The translations under genes and the position numbers were made by a program. From Planctomycetaceae bacterium (lineage in GTDB: Bacteria; Planctomycetota; Planctomycetia; Gemmatales; Gemmataceae): a stretch of DNA of 64,000 nt. This document shows, piece by piece, positions 15,338 to 23,928 of this stretch (the first letter of the stretch is position 1; every line of letters starts with the position of its first letter). Under the pieces are notes generated by a model. That model did not search any database. It had not been told where the DNA came from and saw only the letters and a program-made list of their open reading frames with translations. The DNA lies in NCBI GenBank assembly GCA_013823135.1, contig PNLP01000014.1, positions 62,001 to 126,000 of the forward strand. Direction: 5' to 3'.

Positions 15338-16018
15338 ATGAACATCCCCCACCTTCACGACTGGCCCACAACCGAGACCGAAGCGGTCGAACTGCAAAAC
15401 ACCCTGGCGTCACGGGTCGATGTCTCTCGGCCGTTGGAGAGCTTCGACCTCGTGGCAGGCTGCGACATCGCCTACCACCTGACCGAGCCGATCCTGTTCG
15501 CGGCTGTGGTCGTGGTGCGGGTCAGTGATCGGACCGTGATCGAAACTCGCACTGTAACTCGCGAAGTGACATTCCCGTATATACCGGGTCTGCTGTCGTT
15601 CCGCGAAATCCCCGCACTTCTTACCGCCTTTGGTGAGTTGCGCTGCAGCCCTGACGCAGTTATGCTGGATGGACAGGGGGTGGCTCATCCAAGACGCTTC
15701 GGACTGGCCTGCCATTTGGGGTTATGGCTGGATGTTCCGTGCCTGGGGTGTGCCAAAAGTTGGCTGGTTGGGGATCACGTCGAGCCAGGCCCGGGAGCCG
15801 GCGACGTTACTCCGCTGACTGTTGGGGGGAACGCAGTCGGAGTGGTTCTGCGGTCGGCGGCGGGGGCAAATCCGGTCTACGTGTCACCTGGGCACAAGAT
15901 CGACATCGACTCGGCGGTTGCGGTCGTCCGGGCAACCCTCAGTGGCTACCGACACCCAACCCCGACACGCGAAGCCCACATGGCCGCGAACGCTCAGCGA
16001 TCCGTGTTTAGTGTTTAG
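15338..16018 (+). CDS. nfi: Endonuclease V
   Basis: A 226-aa deoxyinosine-specific endonuclease. It shows the family blocks: AGCDIAY (catalytic Asp), FPYIPGLLSFREIPALL, MLDGQGVAHPRRFGLACHLG (catalytic Asp and conserved His) and YVSPGHKIDIDSAV. The last five residues and the TAG stop come from a repetitive hairpin element (GTGTTTAGTGTTTAG). The gene lies 72 nt after the histidine kinase and just after a GTTTAG hairpin. Confidence 0.95.
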   Translation: MNIPHLHDWPTTETEAVELQNTLASRVDVSRPLESFDLVAGCDIAYHLTEPILFAAVVVVRVSDRTVIETRTVTREVTFPYIPGLLSFREIPALLTAFGELRCSPDAVMLDGQGVAHPRRFGLACHLGLWLDVPCLGCAKSWLVGDHVEPGPGAGDVTPLTVGGNAVGVVLRSAAGANPVYVSPGHKIDIDSAVAVVRATLSGYRHPTPTREAHMAANAQRSVFSV

Positions 16019-16113
16019 TGTCCAGTGTTTCAGATTTTTGGCTCGGCGCTGCGGTTTCTCCGGCGTTCATTGCGACTGAACACGAAACACGAAACACCTA
16101 ACACGAAACATGA
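16004..16113. repeat. Imperfect hairpin of GTGTTTA/GTGTTTC units overlapping the endonuclease V stop
   Basis: The left arm (16004-16031) is a tandem of GTGTTTA-like units. The right arm (about 16075-16113) is the complement (ACACGAA-like units), imperfect, with a loop of about 43 nt. The left arm contains the nfi stop codon. Confidence 0.8.
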
Positions 16114-16419
16114 GAAAGTGGTTGCGCCGCCGGTCCGATGCGAACGATCCGAGCAACGGTTGCCCAACAACGAGGTTCGGACAACGCACTACCTCCGGGG
16201 CTCCGATTTCTTACAACCAGCGACGCATCTCCGACGATAGAGTTGCGTAGAATGAAATGCGGTCCACTGAACGGGTGAACCGTTGTAGGGGATTAGGGTT
16301 CCCCGGAATATCGGACCAGAGTCGACGACCACCCGGGTAGCAGGCGGAAGTGAAGAGCTGACCGCTAACTGCTGCCCCAGAGTGCCCCCGGCGTGACCGG
16401 GCACGGAGATGTAACCCCC
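16114..16419. other. Non-coding stretch, nothing recognised
   Basis: This is 306 nt between the nfi-associated hairpin and a small gene. Two T-loop-like GTTCGG words are present, but no cloverleaf could be built. No convincing reading frame on either strand. Confidence 0.4.
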
Positions 16420-16692
16420 ATGCGCGATGCAATCCACCGCCACTGGCATCGCTGGCGGATCGCACCAACCGCGGCGACACCCACTCCGAGTTGGGCCGAC
16501 CGACTTCAGATGCCTGCGCCTGCCCCCGAGCCCGTGCTCGTCGGTTCCGACGAGAAACCCGGTCCCGATGGGATTCGGCACGGACTCGTTGCACGCGTCA
16601 AGCGTGAGATCGCAGCCGGCACTTACGATACCGAGGAAAAGTGGCTCGCCGCCGAGGAAGCCCTCTTACGTCGGATCGAAGAACGAATGTAA
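16420..16692 (+). CDS. Small protein with FlgM-like C-terminus
   Basis: A 90-aa protein. The C-terminal VARVKREIAAGTYDTEEKW followed by a helix ending LLRRIEERM resembles the sigma-28-binding end of anti-sigma factor FlgM. The N-terminal half is Pro/His-rich and not conserved. A flagellar anti-sigma role is an inference from this short similarity alone; no flagellar gene is adjacent. ATG 16420 follows a weak GGAG. A hairpin terminator follows 20 nt after the stop. Confidence 0.5.
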   Translation: MRDAIHRHWHRWRIAPTAATPTPSWADRLQMPAPAPEPVLVGSDEKPGPDGIRHGLVARVKREIAAGTYDTEEKWLAAEEALLRRIEERM

Positions 16693-16712
16693 CGGTTCGT
16701 CAGGTGGATTGC

Positions 16713-16747
16713 GAAAGCCCACCCATTTCAATGGGCGGGCTTTCTTT
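16713..16747 (+). terminator. Rho-independent terminator
   Basis: The stem AAAGCCCACCCATT/AATGGGCGGGCTTT (one mismatch) is followed by CTTT. It separates the FlgM-like gene from fur. A TATAAT (16761-16766), the likely -10 of fur, lies just beyond it. Confidence 0.85.
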
Positions 16748-16808
16748 ACATCGAGCCTGCTATAATTGCCGTGTGTCGTTTTTCGTCGCCCCGTCTGGAG
16801 GGTTCGCC

Positions 16809-17294
16809 GTGTCCCTGACCTCCGTTTCGGTCTCCCAGACCCCGGAGAGCAAGTTCCGGGAATACCTCGCGAGCCGCCCGAAACCGCAACGATTCACCGA
16901 GCAGCAGCGGGAGTTGGTGGAGCACGTCTTCGCGAAGCACTCGCACTTCGAGGCCGAACAGCTCATCGAGGAACTCAAGGCAGCAGGCCGGCAAGTCAGT
17001 CGTGCGACCGTCTATCGCACGCTTCTCAAGTTAGTGGATGCCGGGCTACTCCGACGGATCGAGCTGCCGACAGGTACGGTCTACGATCACGATTACGGCT
17101 ACCCGGCGCACGATCACATGGTCTGCGAGCAGTGCAACAGCATGATCGAGTTCCAGAGCGAGAAGATCGACGCGGTGCTGACAGAGGTGCTGGGCGAACA
17201 CCAGTTCCGCGCGAGTGGCCGCAGTTTGGTAATCCGGGGAACCTGTGCCGAATGTAACGCCGCCCGCGCCGTGAAGCGCCGCATGGTGATGTGA
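16809..17294 (+). CDS. fur: Fur-family metal-responsive regulator
   Basis: A 161-aa DNA-binding repressor. The N-terminal winged helix contains QLIEELKAAGRQVSRATVYRTLLKLVDAGLLRR. The dimerisation domain has the HDHMVCEQC metal site and a second Cys pair CAEC. The regulated metal (Fe, Zn or peroxide type) cannot be assigned. The start is GTG 16809: a GGAGG lies 6 nt upstream, and a TATAAT lies about 43 nt upstream. Longer in-frame starts would run through the terminator. Length matches Fur proteins. Confidence 0.92.
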   Translation: MSLTSVSVSQTPESKFREYLASRPKPQRFTEQQRELVEHVFAKHSHFEAEQLIEELKAAGRQVSRATVYRTLLKLVDAGLLRRIELPTGTVYDHDYGYPAHDHMVCEQCNSMIEFQSEKIDAVLTEVLGEHQFRASGRSLVIRGTCAECNAARAVKRRMVM

Positions 17295-17574
17295 ATCGCA
17301 GTCACGGAAACTCGACAGTTTCACCACAGGCACGACTGGCGCTGGCCTTCAAGATTGGGCATCCTGGCGACTCAACGTCCGCAACTCCAGCAAATAGTGG
17401 CAACATCTGACGACGACTCTGATCGATCACTTCGTCTGAAGGGGGATTCCCAAAGGTCGAATTTCCAAAGGTCTCGTCGACCAATTCCGATAATACCCGT
17501 TGATGCGATTGTCGGAGCGATTCCGACAGCCAGCAACGACGCGGACGGATCCCAAGTTCGGCCGGAGAGTTCCG

Positions 17575-19125
17575 ATGAAAGTAGGCCTCCGTCCAAACCG
17601 TGCGTGGTTTCGCATGTTCGTATTCGGTGTGGCCCTGGGGGCATACCTTTGCGGACTCACGGCATCGGCCAAGCAACCGCCCGAGATCCCCGCACAACTG
17701 CCGGACGATCCCGCACCGACGACGGTCGTGCCGCCCTTGGTGATGAACACGGAGCCAGCCTCGCCACCCCGGCGCGACCCGATCAGCAAGGTTCCCAACT
17801 TCTTTGGGGATTTCGTCGCCCGTCCCAGTGTGGCCCTCGTCAATCAACCCCGCATTGTTTCTGCAAGTACCACCACCAGCGTTAGCACCCGCACGTTGAC
17901 CTTTGTCGGTTTGCCGAGTGACGTCGCGGGGGGTCTCGGTTCGAATATCTTCTACGCGCCCTTCAATCCCAACGGAATAGCGGGTCCCGGAGGCCCTTAC
18001 CGGGTTCGCACCGACGTCTTGGGGATTGGCCTCCCCTCTGACATTTCCATACTCAAGGAAAACGCGGAGTTGTCGGCACGAATCCAGACGCAGTTCCCTG
18101 GGGCGATCTTTTCCGGCGGGATAGGACTTCTTGACCTGCCGTTCCCCGTTATGTTCGACTACCTTCAGACAACCACCCAACCTGTGACAACAATCCAGAC
18201 CGTCCCCGGTCTTGTGGCTCTCCTCAACCTGCCGAACCCCTCCGGCGGTGGCATGATCGGGCGAAATAAGTATTTCGACGATGGCAGCCCCGTGCCGCGC
18301 GACCGGGTGTTCTTCGACTACAACCACGTTGGCGAGTTCAAGGGGTTGGGTACACAGTACGACGTCAATCGCTACGTCTTCGGGGCGGAGAAGACCTTCC
18401 TCGACGGCTTCGGGTCGGTCGAAGTCCGTGTTCCGTTCGCTGGCACAGTCAACAGCAACCAGAACGGCGGCCAACCGCTGGATGTGAATAACGCCGAGTT
18501 CGGCAACGTCGGGTTGCTGCTCAAGGGTACTCTGTTCCGCAACGCGAACTGGATCATCACCGCCGGGATGGGCGTCAGTGTGCCAACCGCGGACGATTCA
18601 CGCATCCTGTTCGCGGGGACGCCCGTCCTCGAGATCCGCAACAACGCCTGGCTGCTGCAACCGATCCTCGGCGCTGCCTGGGCTCCCAACGACCGTTTTT
18701 ACGTCCAGACCGGACTACAGTTCGACTTCGACGCGAATGGCAATCCCTTATACGTGCGTAACCCAGGTGGCGAGTTCGGCCGCCGCGGCGTCCTCACAGA
18801 CCAGACTTACCTCTATGCGAGCGGCGCCGTTGGCTACTGGCTGTATCAGTCCGACACCAACTTTCTGTCCGGAGTCAGCCTGCAAGGAGAACTCCACTAC
18901 AACCGCACACTCGGGAATCGAGACGTCGTACAGACCGGCTCCGTCCTGGTGACCGACCTGGGCAGCGATATCGACGTCCTCAACGCGACTGCTGGCGTGA
19001 ACGTCCTCCTCCGCGATCGGGCTACCCTGGGTTTGGGAGTATCTCTCCCGGTGACCAGTGATCGGTTGTACGACTGGAGCCTGATGGCCCGGATCAACGT
19101 CCCGTTCGGCAAAGTTTCAAGGTGA
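17575..19125 (+). CDS. Exported protein, probable outer-membrane beta-barrel
   Basis: A 516-aa protein with a signal-anchor-like N-terminus (FRMFVFGVALGAYLCGLTASA). A Pro-rich linker follows, and from about residue 225 a long run of alternating polar/aromatic strands (DRVFFDYNHV, NRYVFGAEKTFLDG, GSVEVRVPFA, FYVQTGLQFDFD) ends in a terminal strand with VPFG. This pattern is that of planctomycete outer-membrane barrel proteins. The passenger or substrate is unknown. ATG 17575 has GGAGAG 7 nt upstream. Confidence 0.7.
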   Translation: MKVGLRPNRAWFRMFVFGVALGAYLCGLTASAKQPPEIPAQLPDDPAPTTVVPPLVMNTEPASPPRRDPISKVPNFFGDFVARPSVALVNQPRIVSASTTTSVSTRTLTFVGLPSDVAGGLGSNIFYAPFNPNGIAGPGGPYRVRTDVLGIGLPSDISILKENAELSARIQTQFPGAIFSGGIGLLDLPFPVMFDYLQTTTQPVTTIQTVPGLVALLNLPNPSGGGMIGRNKYFDDGSPVPRDRVFFDYNHVGEFKGLGTQYDVNRYVFGAEKTFLDGFGSVEVRVPFAGTVNSNQNGGQPLDVNNAEFGNVGLLLKGTLFRNANWIITAGMGVSVPTADDSRILFAGTPVLEIRNNAWLLQPILGAAWAPNDRFYVQTGLQFDFDANGNPLYVRNPGGEFGRRGVLTDQTYLYASGAVGYWLYQSDTNFLSGVSLQGELHYNRTLGNRDVVQTGSVLVTDLGSDIDVLNATAGVNVLLRDRATLGLGVSLPVTSDRLYDWSLMARINVPFGKVSR

Positions 19126-19146
19126 AAGCGATAGGTTGAACTTCCC

Positions 19147-19395
19147 CTACTTCCCCTTCAGTCGCAGAAGTGAGTCCTGAACCAGTCCCTTTGCGTCGGT
19201 GAGCACGGCGAGAAGTGGGGCGAGGTCCGGTGGTGGCGTGATGCGGTCGCCCGGACCGAGGCGGTAGTAGACCATGTGCTGGTTGAGCGCGACCATCGTG
19301 TCGGTGAGTTGGTCGAGCACAAGCGCGAGGTTCCCCGCATCGTGCCCCATCTGGAAGCGATAGTCGTCGAGCCGTTCAGCGTCGGGGTCAGTCAT
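19147..19395 (-). CDS. Conserved hypothetical protein, 82 aa
   Basis: A short, mostly helical protein (MTDPDAERLDDYRFQMGHDAGNLALV...). No domain is recognised. It lies 10 nt downstream of epsC on the same strand, so it is probably co-transcribed and possibly linked to cysteine synthesis, but nothing in the sequence shows a function. Confidence 0.6.
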   Translation of the reverse strand: MTDPDAERLDDYRFQMGHDAGNLALVLDQLTDTMVALNQHMVYYRLGPGDRITPPPDLAPLLAVLTDAKGLVQDSLLRLKGK

Positions 19396-19405
19396 CGTCG
19401 TCCGA

Positions 19406-20353
19406 TCAAATATCGTACGTCAGCGGTTCGTGTCCCATCTTGGTGCCGCGCAAGCGGAGTTTCGGCTTCTCAAGCAATACGGTCGTGTCGGGCGGAACGC
19501 TTTCCGTGAGCCAGACGTTCGATCCGATCACCGCACGTTCGCCCAGCACTGTCTGCCCGCCGAGGATGGTTGCGTTCGCATAGACCACCACGCCATCCTT
19601 CAGCGTTGGGTGTCGTTTGTAACTGCCTTTCAGCAACTCGCCATCGTCGTCTTTCGTGAAGCTGAGCGCCCCGAGCGTCACACCCTGGTAGATCTTCACG
19701 CCCACGCCGATGTCGCACGTCTCGCCGATGACGACGCCTGTGCCGTGGTCGATGAAGAACGCTGGCCCGATCCGCGCCCCCGGGTGGATATCGATACCCG
19801 TCTTCGAGTGAGCGTATTCGGTCATCATTCGGGGAATGAACGGTACGCCGAGGCTGTAGAGTTCGTGAGCCACGCGGAAGATCGTGATCGCTTCGAGACC
19901 AGGATAGCTGAAGATGATCTCGTGGTGCGTGCGTGCGGCCGGGTCGCCACGGTACGCGGCCTCCACGTCCTGTTCGAGAACTTTCCGAATGCTCGGCAAC
20001 CGGCGGAGGAGTTCAATCGCCTTCGGCTGTGCCATCTTCTCGCAGTCAAGGTGTGGCGACTCCTCACACAGTTCGTGCCGCAATGCTCGTGCGATCTGGT
20101 TTGTGAGTTTATCGTGAAGCGCGTCGATGATGCTCCCGACGTAATAGCCGATGTTGCCGATGTGGAGGTTTTGGCGCTTGCCGTAACCGGGGTAGAGTAC
20201 CTCATACAAGTCCGCGACGATCTCGGCGACCGCGTCCCGGCTGGGGAGCGGTTCGTGCGCGAGATGGTTCAACCGGCTGCACTCGGTGTAGGTTTCAACG
20301 AGCAAGTCGGTGATCGTGGGCAACTCTTCCTTGAGGCGGATGTCCGTGGCCAT
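19406..20353 (-). CDS. epsC: Serine O-acetyltransferase
   Basis: A 315-aa protein catalysing the first committed step of cysteine synthesis (serine plus acetyl-CoA). The N-terminal helical domain ([20 protein letters not shown]) is followed by the left-handed hexapeptide domain with [25 protein letters not shown] and GVTLGALSF. It carries the longer N-terminus typical of EpsC-type enzymes. The C-terminus is [11 protein letters not shown]. It is followed by a small hypothetical gene. Confidence 0.95.
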   Translation of the reverse strand: MATDIRLKEELPTITDLLVETYTECSRLNHLAHEPLPSRDAVAEIVADLYEVLYPGYGKRQNLHIGNIGYYVGSIIDALHDKLTNQIARALRHELCEESPHLDCEKMAQPKAIELLRRLPSIRKVLEQDVEAAYRGDPAARTHHEIIFSYPGLEAITIFRVAHELYSLGVPFIPRMMTEYAHSKTGIDIHPGARIGPAFFIDHGTGVVIGETCDIGVGVKIYQGVTLGALSFTKDDDGELLKGSYKRHPTLKDGVVVYANATILGGQTVLGERAVIGSNVWLTESVPPDTTVLLEKPKLRLRGTKMGHEPLTYDI

Positions 20354-20923
20354 GAAGCCTCCGAGAAAGCAACCTGCGGTGTCCGTAACAGGATGGTACG
20401 GCTTTGGGAGTCAGAACGTCAACGACAGGCAGGATTGTCGCACCGCTCGAACGTCATTTTGAGCGTGTCGCGAGGCGCGGCATCGACCCTGACCCTTTGC
20501 CTGCGTGAGCAGCATCGTTCAACGCTCGTAATCGGCTACCGAGCCGAGGCACGATCCTCTGTTACATTGCGTGAACCACTGGAATTGTAAGTGTTTTCGT
20601 CACATCGCACGGCAGGGATGAGATTTTCTGGATGCTTTGGCACCCCGGCTGCTATTACTCATACGGCGAGCCTGAAACGAAAAGATGGGTTGAGTGGAGG
20701 GGAGAGGCCACTCAGCACATTGCTCGAATCTTGCTCTGCTAACTTCGACTACCTGAGTGCGTTGGCAGAGGGGAGAGGCTGCCAACCACTCGGGTAGTTG
20801 TATTTTTGTGCCAGCCGAATCCACTTCCTACTTTGTCACATCCAGCCCTGCCAACACTCAAAAACCCCGCAGCCATTGGTCGCGTTCACACTGGTGGTAC
20901 AATTCCACCATGGAGGACCAGCC
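20354..20923. other. 570-nt intergenic region between divergent genes
   Basis: It contains the upstream region of epsC (minus) and, near its right end, a possible promoter TTGGTC (20875-20880) with TACAAT (20899-20904), 18-nt spacing, for the DUF4058 gene. The middle contains a GGGGAGAGGC duplication (about 20699 and 20770). No gene seen. Confidence 0.5.
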
Positions 20924-21688
20924 ATGCCGTCGCCATTTCCTGGGATGAATCCGTATCTGGAACGCGCTAGCGTGTGGTCGTCATTCCATCCGCATTTCAT
21001 CTCACTGGCTCTCGAACACATCGCCGCCCAAATCCGCCCAAAATACATCGTGCAAATCGAAACGCGATTGTACATTCATGAGCCTCCCGCCGAGCAACGG
21101 TTTCGTGCCGTCGCGGACCTGGGCGTCAAGCCTCGGCTTGGCAGCCAACCTGCTTCCGGAGGGACCGCTACGATTGCCCCTGCATACGTCACGCTCGGAG
21201 ACGCGGTCGAAATTGAACGTGTGCAGTCTCTCACTGTTCGAGATCGTGAAGGAAATGAACTGGTCACCGTGATCGAGCTGTTAAGTCCAGCGAACAAGTA
21301 CGCAGGTCCGGACCGAGAGCAATATCTCGGGAAGCGGAATGAGATCCTGCGTTCCCGAACTCACCTGGTCGAAATCGACCTACTCCGTGGTGGTCCCAGG
21401 ATGCCGCCCGACGATTTGCCGACGTGCGATTACTGCGCGCTGGCGAGTCGGATCGAGGAACGCCCTCGTGCTGGTGTTTGGCCCTGGCGGCTTCGCGATC
21501 CGATGCCGGTGGTGCCGATTCCCTTGAAGGCGGGGGACGCCGATGCCCAGTTGAACCTCAAGGCCGTAATCGATCACCTCTACGATGTCGGCGGCTACGA
21601 AGACTACATCTACTCAGGGTTGCCGGAGCCGAGGCTGTCGCCTGATGACATGACATGGGCCTCTCAGTTCCTCCCCGCGAAATCATAA
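20924..21688 (+). CDS. DUF4058 family protein
   Basis: A 254-aa protein. It begins MPSPFPGMNPYLE, the signature opening of DUF4058, and includes VIELLSPANKYAG and LVEIDLLRGG, motifs that resemble the active-site strand of PD-(D/E)XK nuclease-like folds. Members are numerous in planctomycetes and cyanobacteria with no known role. A GGAGG lies 7 nt before ATG 20924. A very similar promoter/RBS block (GTGGTACAAT...GGAGGA...GCCATGCC) precedes the truncated gene at 27152. Confidence 0.85.
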   Translation: MPSPFPGMNPYLERASVWSSFHPHFISLALEHIAAQIRPKYIVQIETRLYIHEPPAEQRFRAVADLGVKPRLGSQPASGGTATIAPAYVTLGDAVEIERVQSLTVRDREGNELVTVIELLSPANKYAGPDREQYLGKRNEILRSRTHLVEIDLLRGGPRMPPDDLPTCDYCALASRIEERPRAGVWPWRLRDPMPVVPIPLKAGDADAQLNLKAVIDHLYDVGGYEDYIYSGLPEPRLSPDDMTWASQFLPAKS

Positions 21689-21721
21689 ACTGACGACTCC
21701 CTTCCCTTGTGGAGTCCAGCC

Positions 21722-23095
21722 ATGCCTGCCACGGCGACACGCACCCTCGTCGAACGCTACACCACCGAGTTCCCTGGGTCCAAGGCGCGATTCGAGCAGG
21801 CGAAACAAATCTTCCCCACCGGGGTTACGCACGACACCCGCATGATGGACCCGTTCCCCGTCTACGTCACGCACGCCAAGGGCGCGTACAAGTGGGACGT
21901 GGACGGTCACAAACTCGTCGATTACTTCGTGGGTCACGGCTCGCACATCCTCGGCCACTGCCCCGACGACGTGGTGAAGGCCGTGCAGGATCAGATGGCC
22001 AAGGGGACGCATCCCGGCGCGTGCCACGATCTGGAAATCGAGTGGGGCCAGCTTGTGCAGAAACTCGTTCCCAGTGCCGAGCGGGTGCGGTTCACCGGCA
22101 GCGGCACCGAAGCCACGCTCATGGCATTGCGGCTGTGTCGCCTGTTCACAGGCAAGCCGAAGTTCCTCCGCTTCCAGGGGCACTTCCACGGCTGGCACGA
22201 CTACGTGACCATCTCAGCCGATCCGCCCTACGATTCGCTGACCGTTCCCGGCGTGCCCGATGGCGTGGCGGGGCAGACTGTCGCGGTGCCGCCGAACGAC
22301 CTGAACGCGGTGGAAGCGGCACTCAAAGCCGACTCGCAGATCGGGGCGGTGATCCTCGAACCCACGGGCGGTCACTGGGGAGCGGTGCCGATTCGCGGCG
22401 AGTTCCTCAAGGGACTTCGCGAACTCTGCACGCGGTACGAGAAACTGCTGATCTTCGATGAAGTCATCACGGGTTTCCGCGTGTCGCCGGGCGGCGCACA
22501 GGCTTACTACGGCGTGAAGCCAGACCTCACGACGATGGCGAAGATCCTGGCGGGCGGGTTGCCGGGCGGTTGCGTCGCGGGCCGTGCCGACGTACTGGCA
22601 TACATCGAACCGCGGCCGGGCAAGCCGAAGATGAAGCACCCCGGCACATACAACGCGAACCCGCTTTCCGCGGCGGCTGGTGTAGCGGTGCTGAAGCGGA
22701 TCGCGACCGGCGAGCCGTGCAAACTGGCGAACGCGGCTGGGCGGTTGTTGCGCAACGAGCTGAACGAACTGTTCGAGTCGCGGAACTGGCCGTGGATGGC
22801 TTACGGCGACTTCTCGATGGTGCGTGTGGTGCCGAACTACACCGGCGAACGCCCGAAGGCCACGAACAACGACAACGACGGTTTCGTTCCGTTTGGTGGC
22901 GATGTGAACGCGCTCGACGGCCCAAAGAACATGAAGCTGGTGAACGCACTGCGCCAGGCGATGTTCCTGAACGGCGTCGACTGGTGGGGTCTGGCTGGCA
23001 TGACGAGTTCCGAGCACACCAGCACGGTCATCAACGCGACGGTGAAGGCGTTCGAGGTGGCGATCGAAGCTGTGGCGGCCGAAGGCTTGGTGTAG
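21722..23095 (+). CDS. Class III PLP aminotransferase (glutamate-1-semialdehyde aminomutase-like)
   Basis: A 457-aa fold-type I PLP enzyme. It contains VRFTGSGTEATLMALRLCR (phosphate site), GHFHGWHDY, LIFDEVITGFR (Asp that binds the pyridine ring) and the Schiff-base lysine in TMAKILAGGLPGG. It resembles HemL, but the C-terminal region and the missing GGGxPVGA match mean the substrate is uncertain. It may act in an amino-acid or secondary pathway rather than heme synthesis. Confidence 0.88.
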   Translation: MPATATRTLVERYTTEFPGSKARFEQAKQIFPTGVTHDTRMMDPFPVYVTHAKGAYKWDVDGHKLVDYFVGHGSHILGHCPDDVVKAVQDQMAKGTHPGACHDLEIEWGQLVQKLVPSAERVRFTGSGTEATLMALRLCRLFTGKPKFLRFQGHFHGWHDYVTISADPPYDSLTVPGVPDGVAGQTVAVPPNDLNAVEAALKADSQIGAVILEPTGGHWGAVPIRGEFLKGLRELCTRYEKLLIFDEVITGFRVSPGGAQAYYGVKPDLTTMAKILAGGLPGGCVAGRADVLAYIEPRPGKPKMKHPGTYNANPLSAAAGVAVLKRIATGEPCKLANAAGRLLRNELNELFESRNWPWMAYGDFSMVRVVPNYTGERPKATNNDNDGFVPFGGDVNALDGPKNMKLVNALRQAMFLNGVDWWGLAGMTSSEHTSTVINATVKAFEVAIEAVAAEGLV

Positions 23096-23123
23096 AATGG
23101 CGGAACAAAGCGGAGGAAATCCC

Positions 23124-23402
23124 ATGACAGTCGCGGAATTGGAAATCAAATTGGCCGCGATGGAAGCCGATTTGATCCTACTTCGGCACGAAATCTTGAG
23201 ACTCAAAGGTGTGACGGTTATTCCCGGCTTCGGTCCCGTCGGGACTTTTAAGGACGATCCATCGTTCGCGGACGCGGTAAAGTTTGGGAAGGCGTATCGC
23301 GACAAGGTGAACCGAGCATCGTTGAAGGAATTCGATCGAGAACAGGAGGAGGCGAAGAAGAAACCGAAACCGAAACGGCGAAAGTCAAATGCTCGTGCTT
23401 GA
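23124..23402 (+). CDS. Putative antitoxin or partner of the PIN toxin
   Basis: A 92-aa protein. The N-terminal helix (ELEIKLAAMEADLILLRHEIL) looks like a coiled coil. The tail is very basic (KKKPKPKRRKSNARA). It overlaps the PIN-domain gene by 14 nt, the arrangement of type II toxin-antitoxin operons, but no AbrB or RHH DNA-binding motif is evident. The start at ATG 23124 follows GGAGGAAA. Confidence 0.6.
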   Translation: MTVAELEIKLAAMEADLILLRHEILRLKGVTVIPGFGPVGTFKDDPSFADAVKFGKAYRDKVNRASLKEFDREQEEAKKKPKPKRRKSNARA

Positions 23403-23814
23403 CACCGACGTTGTCACCTTACTGCAATACCCTGAAAGCGCCTTGGCACAGAGATTGACCGCTCGCCTTGTTGCGAGTGGTCGTTCCACTGCGGTCGCGA
23501 TTACGACATTCGAGGAACAGGCTCGTGGTCGTTTGGCTGAATGTGCGAGAGCAAAGACACCCGAAGTATATATCCGAGCAACCGCAAGGCTCAGTCAACT
23601 ACTTCGCGAGTACCAAAACCGGATCATCCTTCCGTTCGATGATCGTGCAGCGGCTCATTTTCGGGTGTTGAAAGCGGCGAAGATTCGCATCGGCACGATG
23701 GACTTGTGGATCGCGTCGATCGTGCTGGCTCACGACGCAACTCTCATCACCATGAACCTGAGAGATTACGAGCAGGTTCCCGGTCTGAAGGTCGAAGACT
23801 GGACCACGAGCTAA
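23389..23814 (+). CDS. PIN-domain ribonuclease (VapC-type toxin)
   Basis: A 141-aa protein. It opens MLVLDTDVVTLL (first acidic residue of the PIN site) and continues with TTFEEQARGRL (conserved Glu), GTMDLWIASIVLAHDATLITMN (acidic residues) and NLRDYEQVPGLKVEDW, typical of VapC. The predicted activity is Mg-dependent RNA cleavage neutralised by the upstream protein. The 14-nt overlap indicates translational coupling. Confidence 0.87.
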   Translation: MLVLDTDVVTLLQYPESALAQRLTARLVASGRSTAVAITTFEEQARGRLAECARAKTPEVYIRATARLSQLLREYQNRIILPFDDRAAAHFRVLKAAKIRIGTMDLWIASIVLAHDATLITMNLRDYEQVPGLKVEDWTTS

Positions 23815-23928
23815 CCGTTGCCTTCCCCCGTCGCGTGAATCATTTTCGTTTCACCCGAATCCAATCTGGAAAGTGCGGCCGCGCGCCTCACGATACAATA
23901 ATCGAGTCCTTTGCGCCGTTACTCGATC

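Noticed and set aside
17302..18474. A 390-codon minus-strand frame over the beta-barrel gene
   Set aside because: It is antisense to the exported protein frame with signal peptide and barrel-like strands, without any domain.
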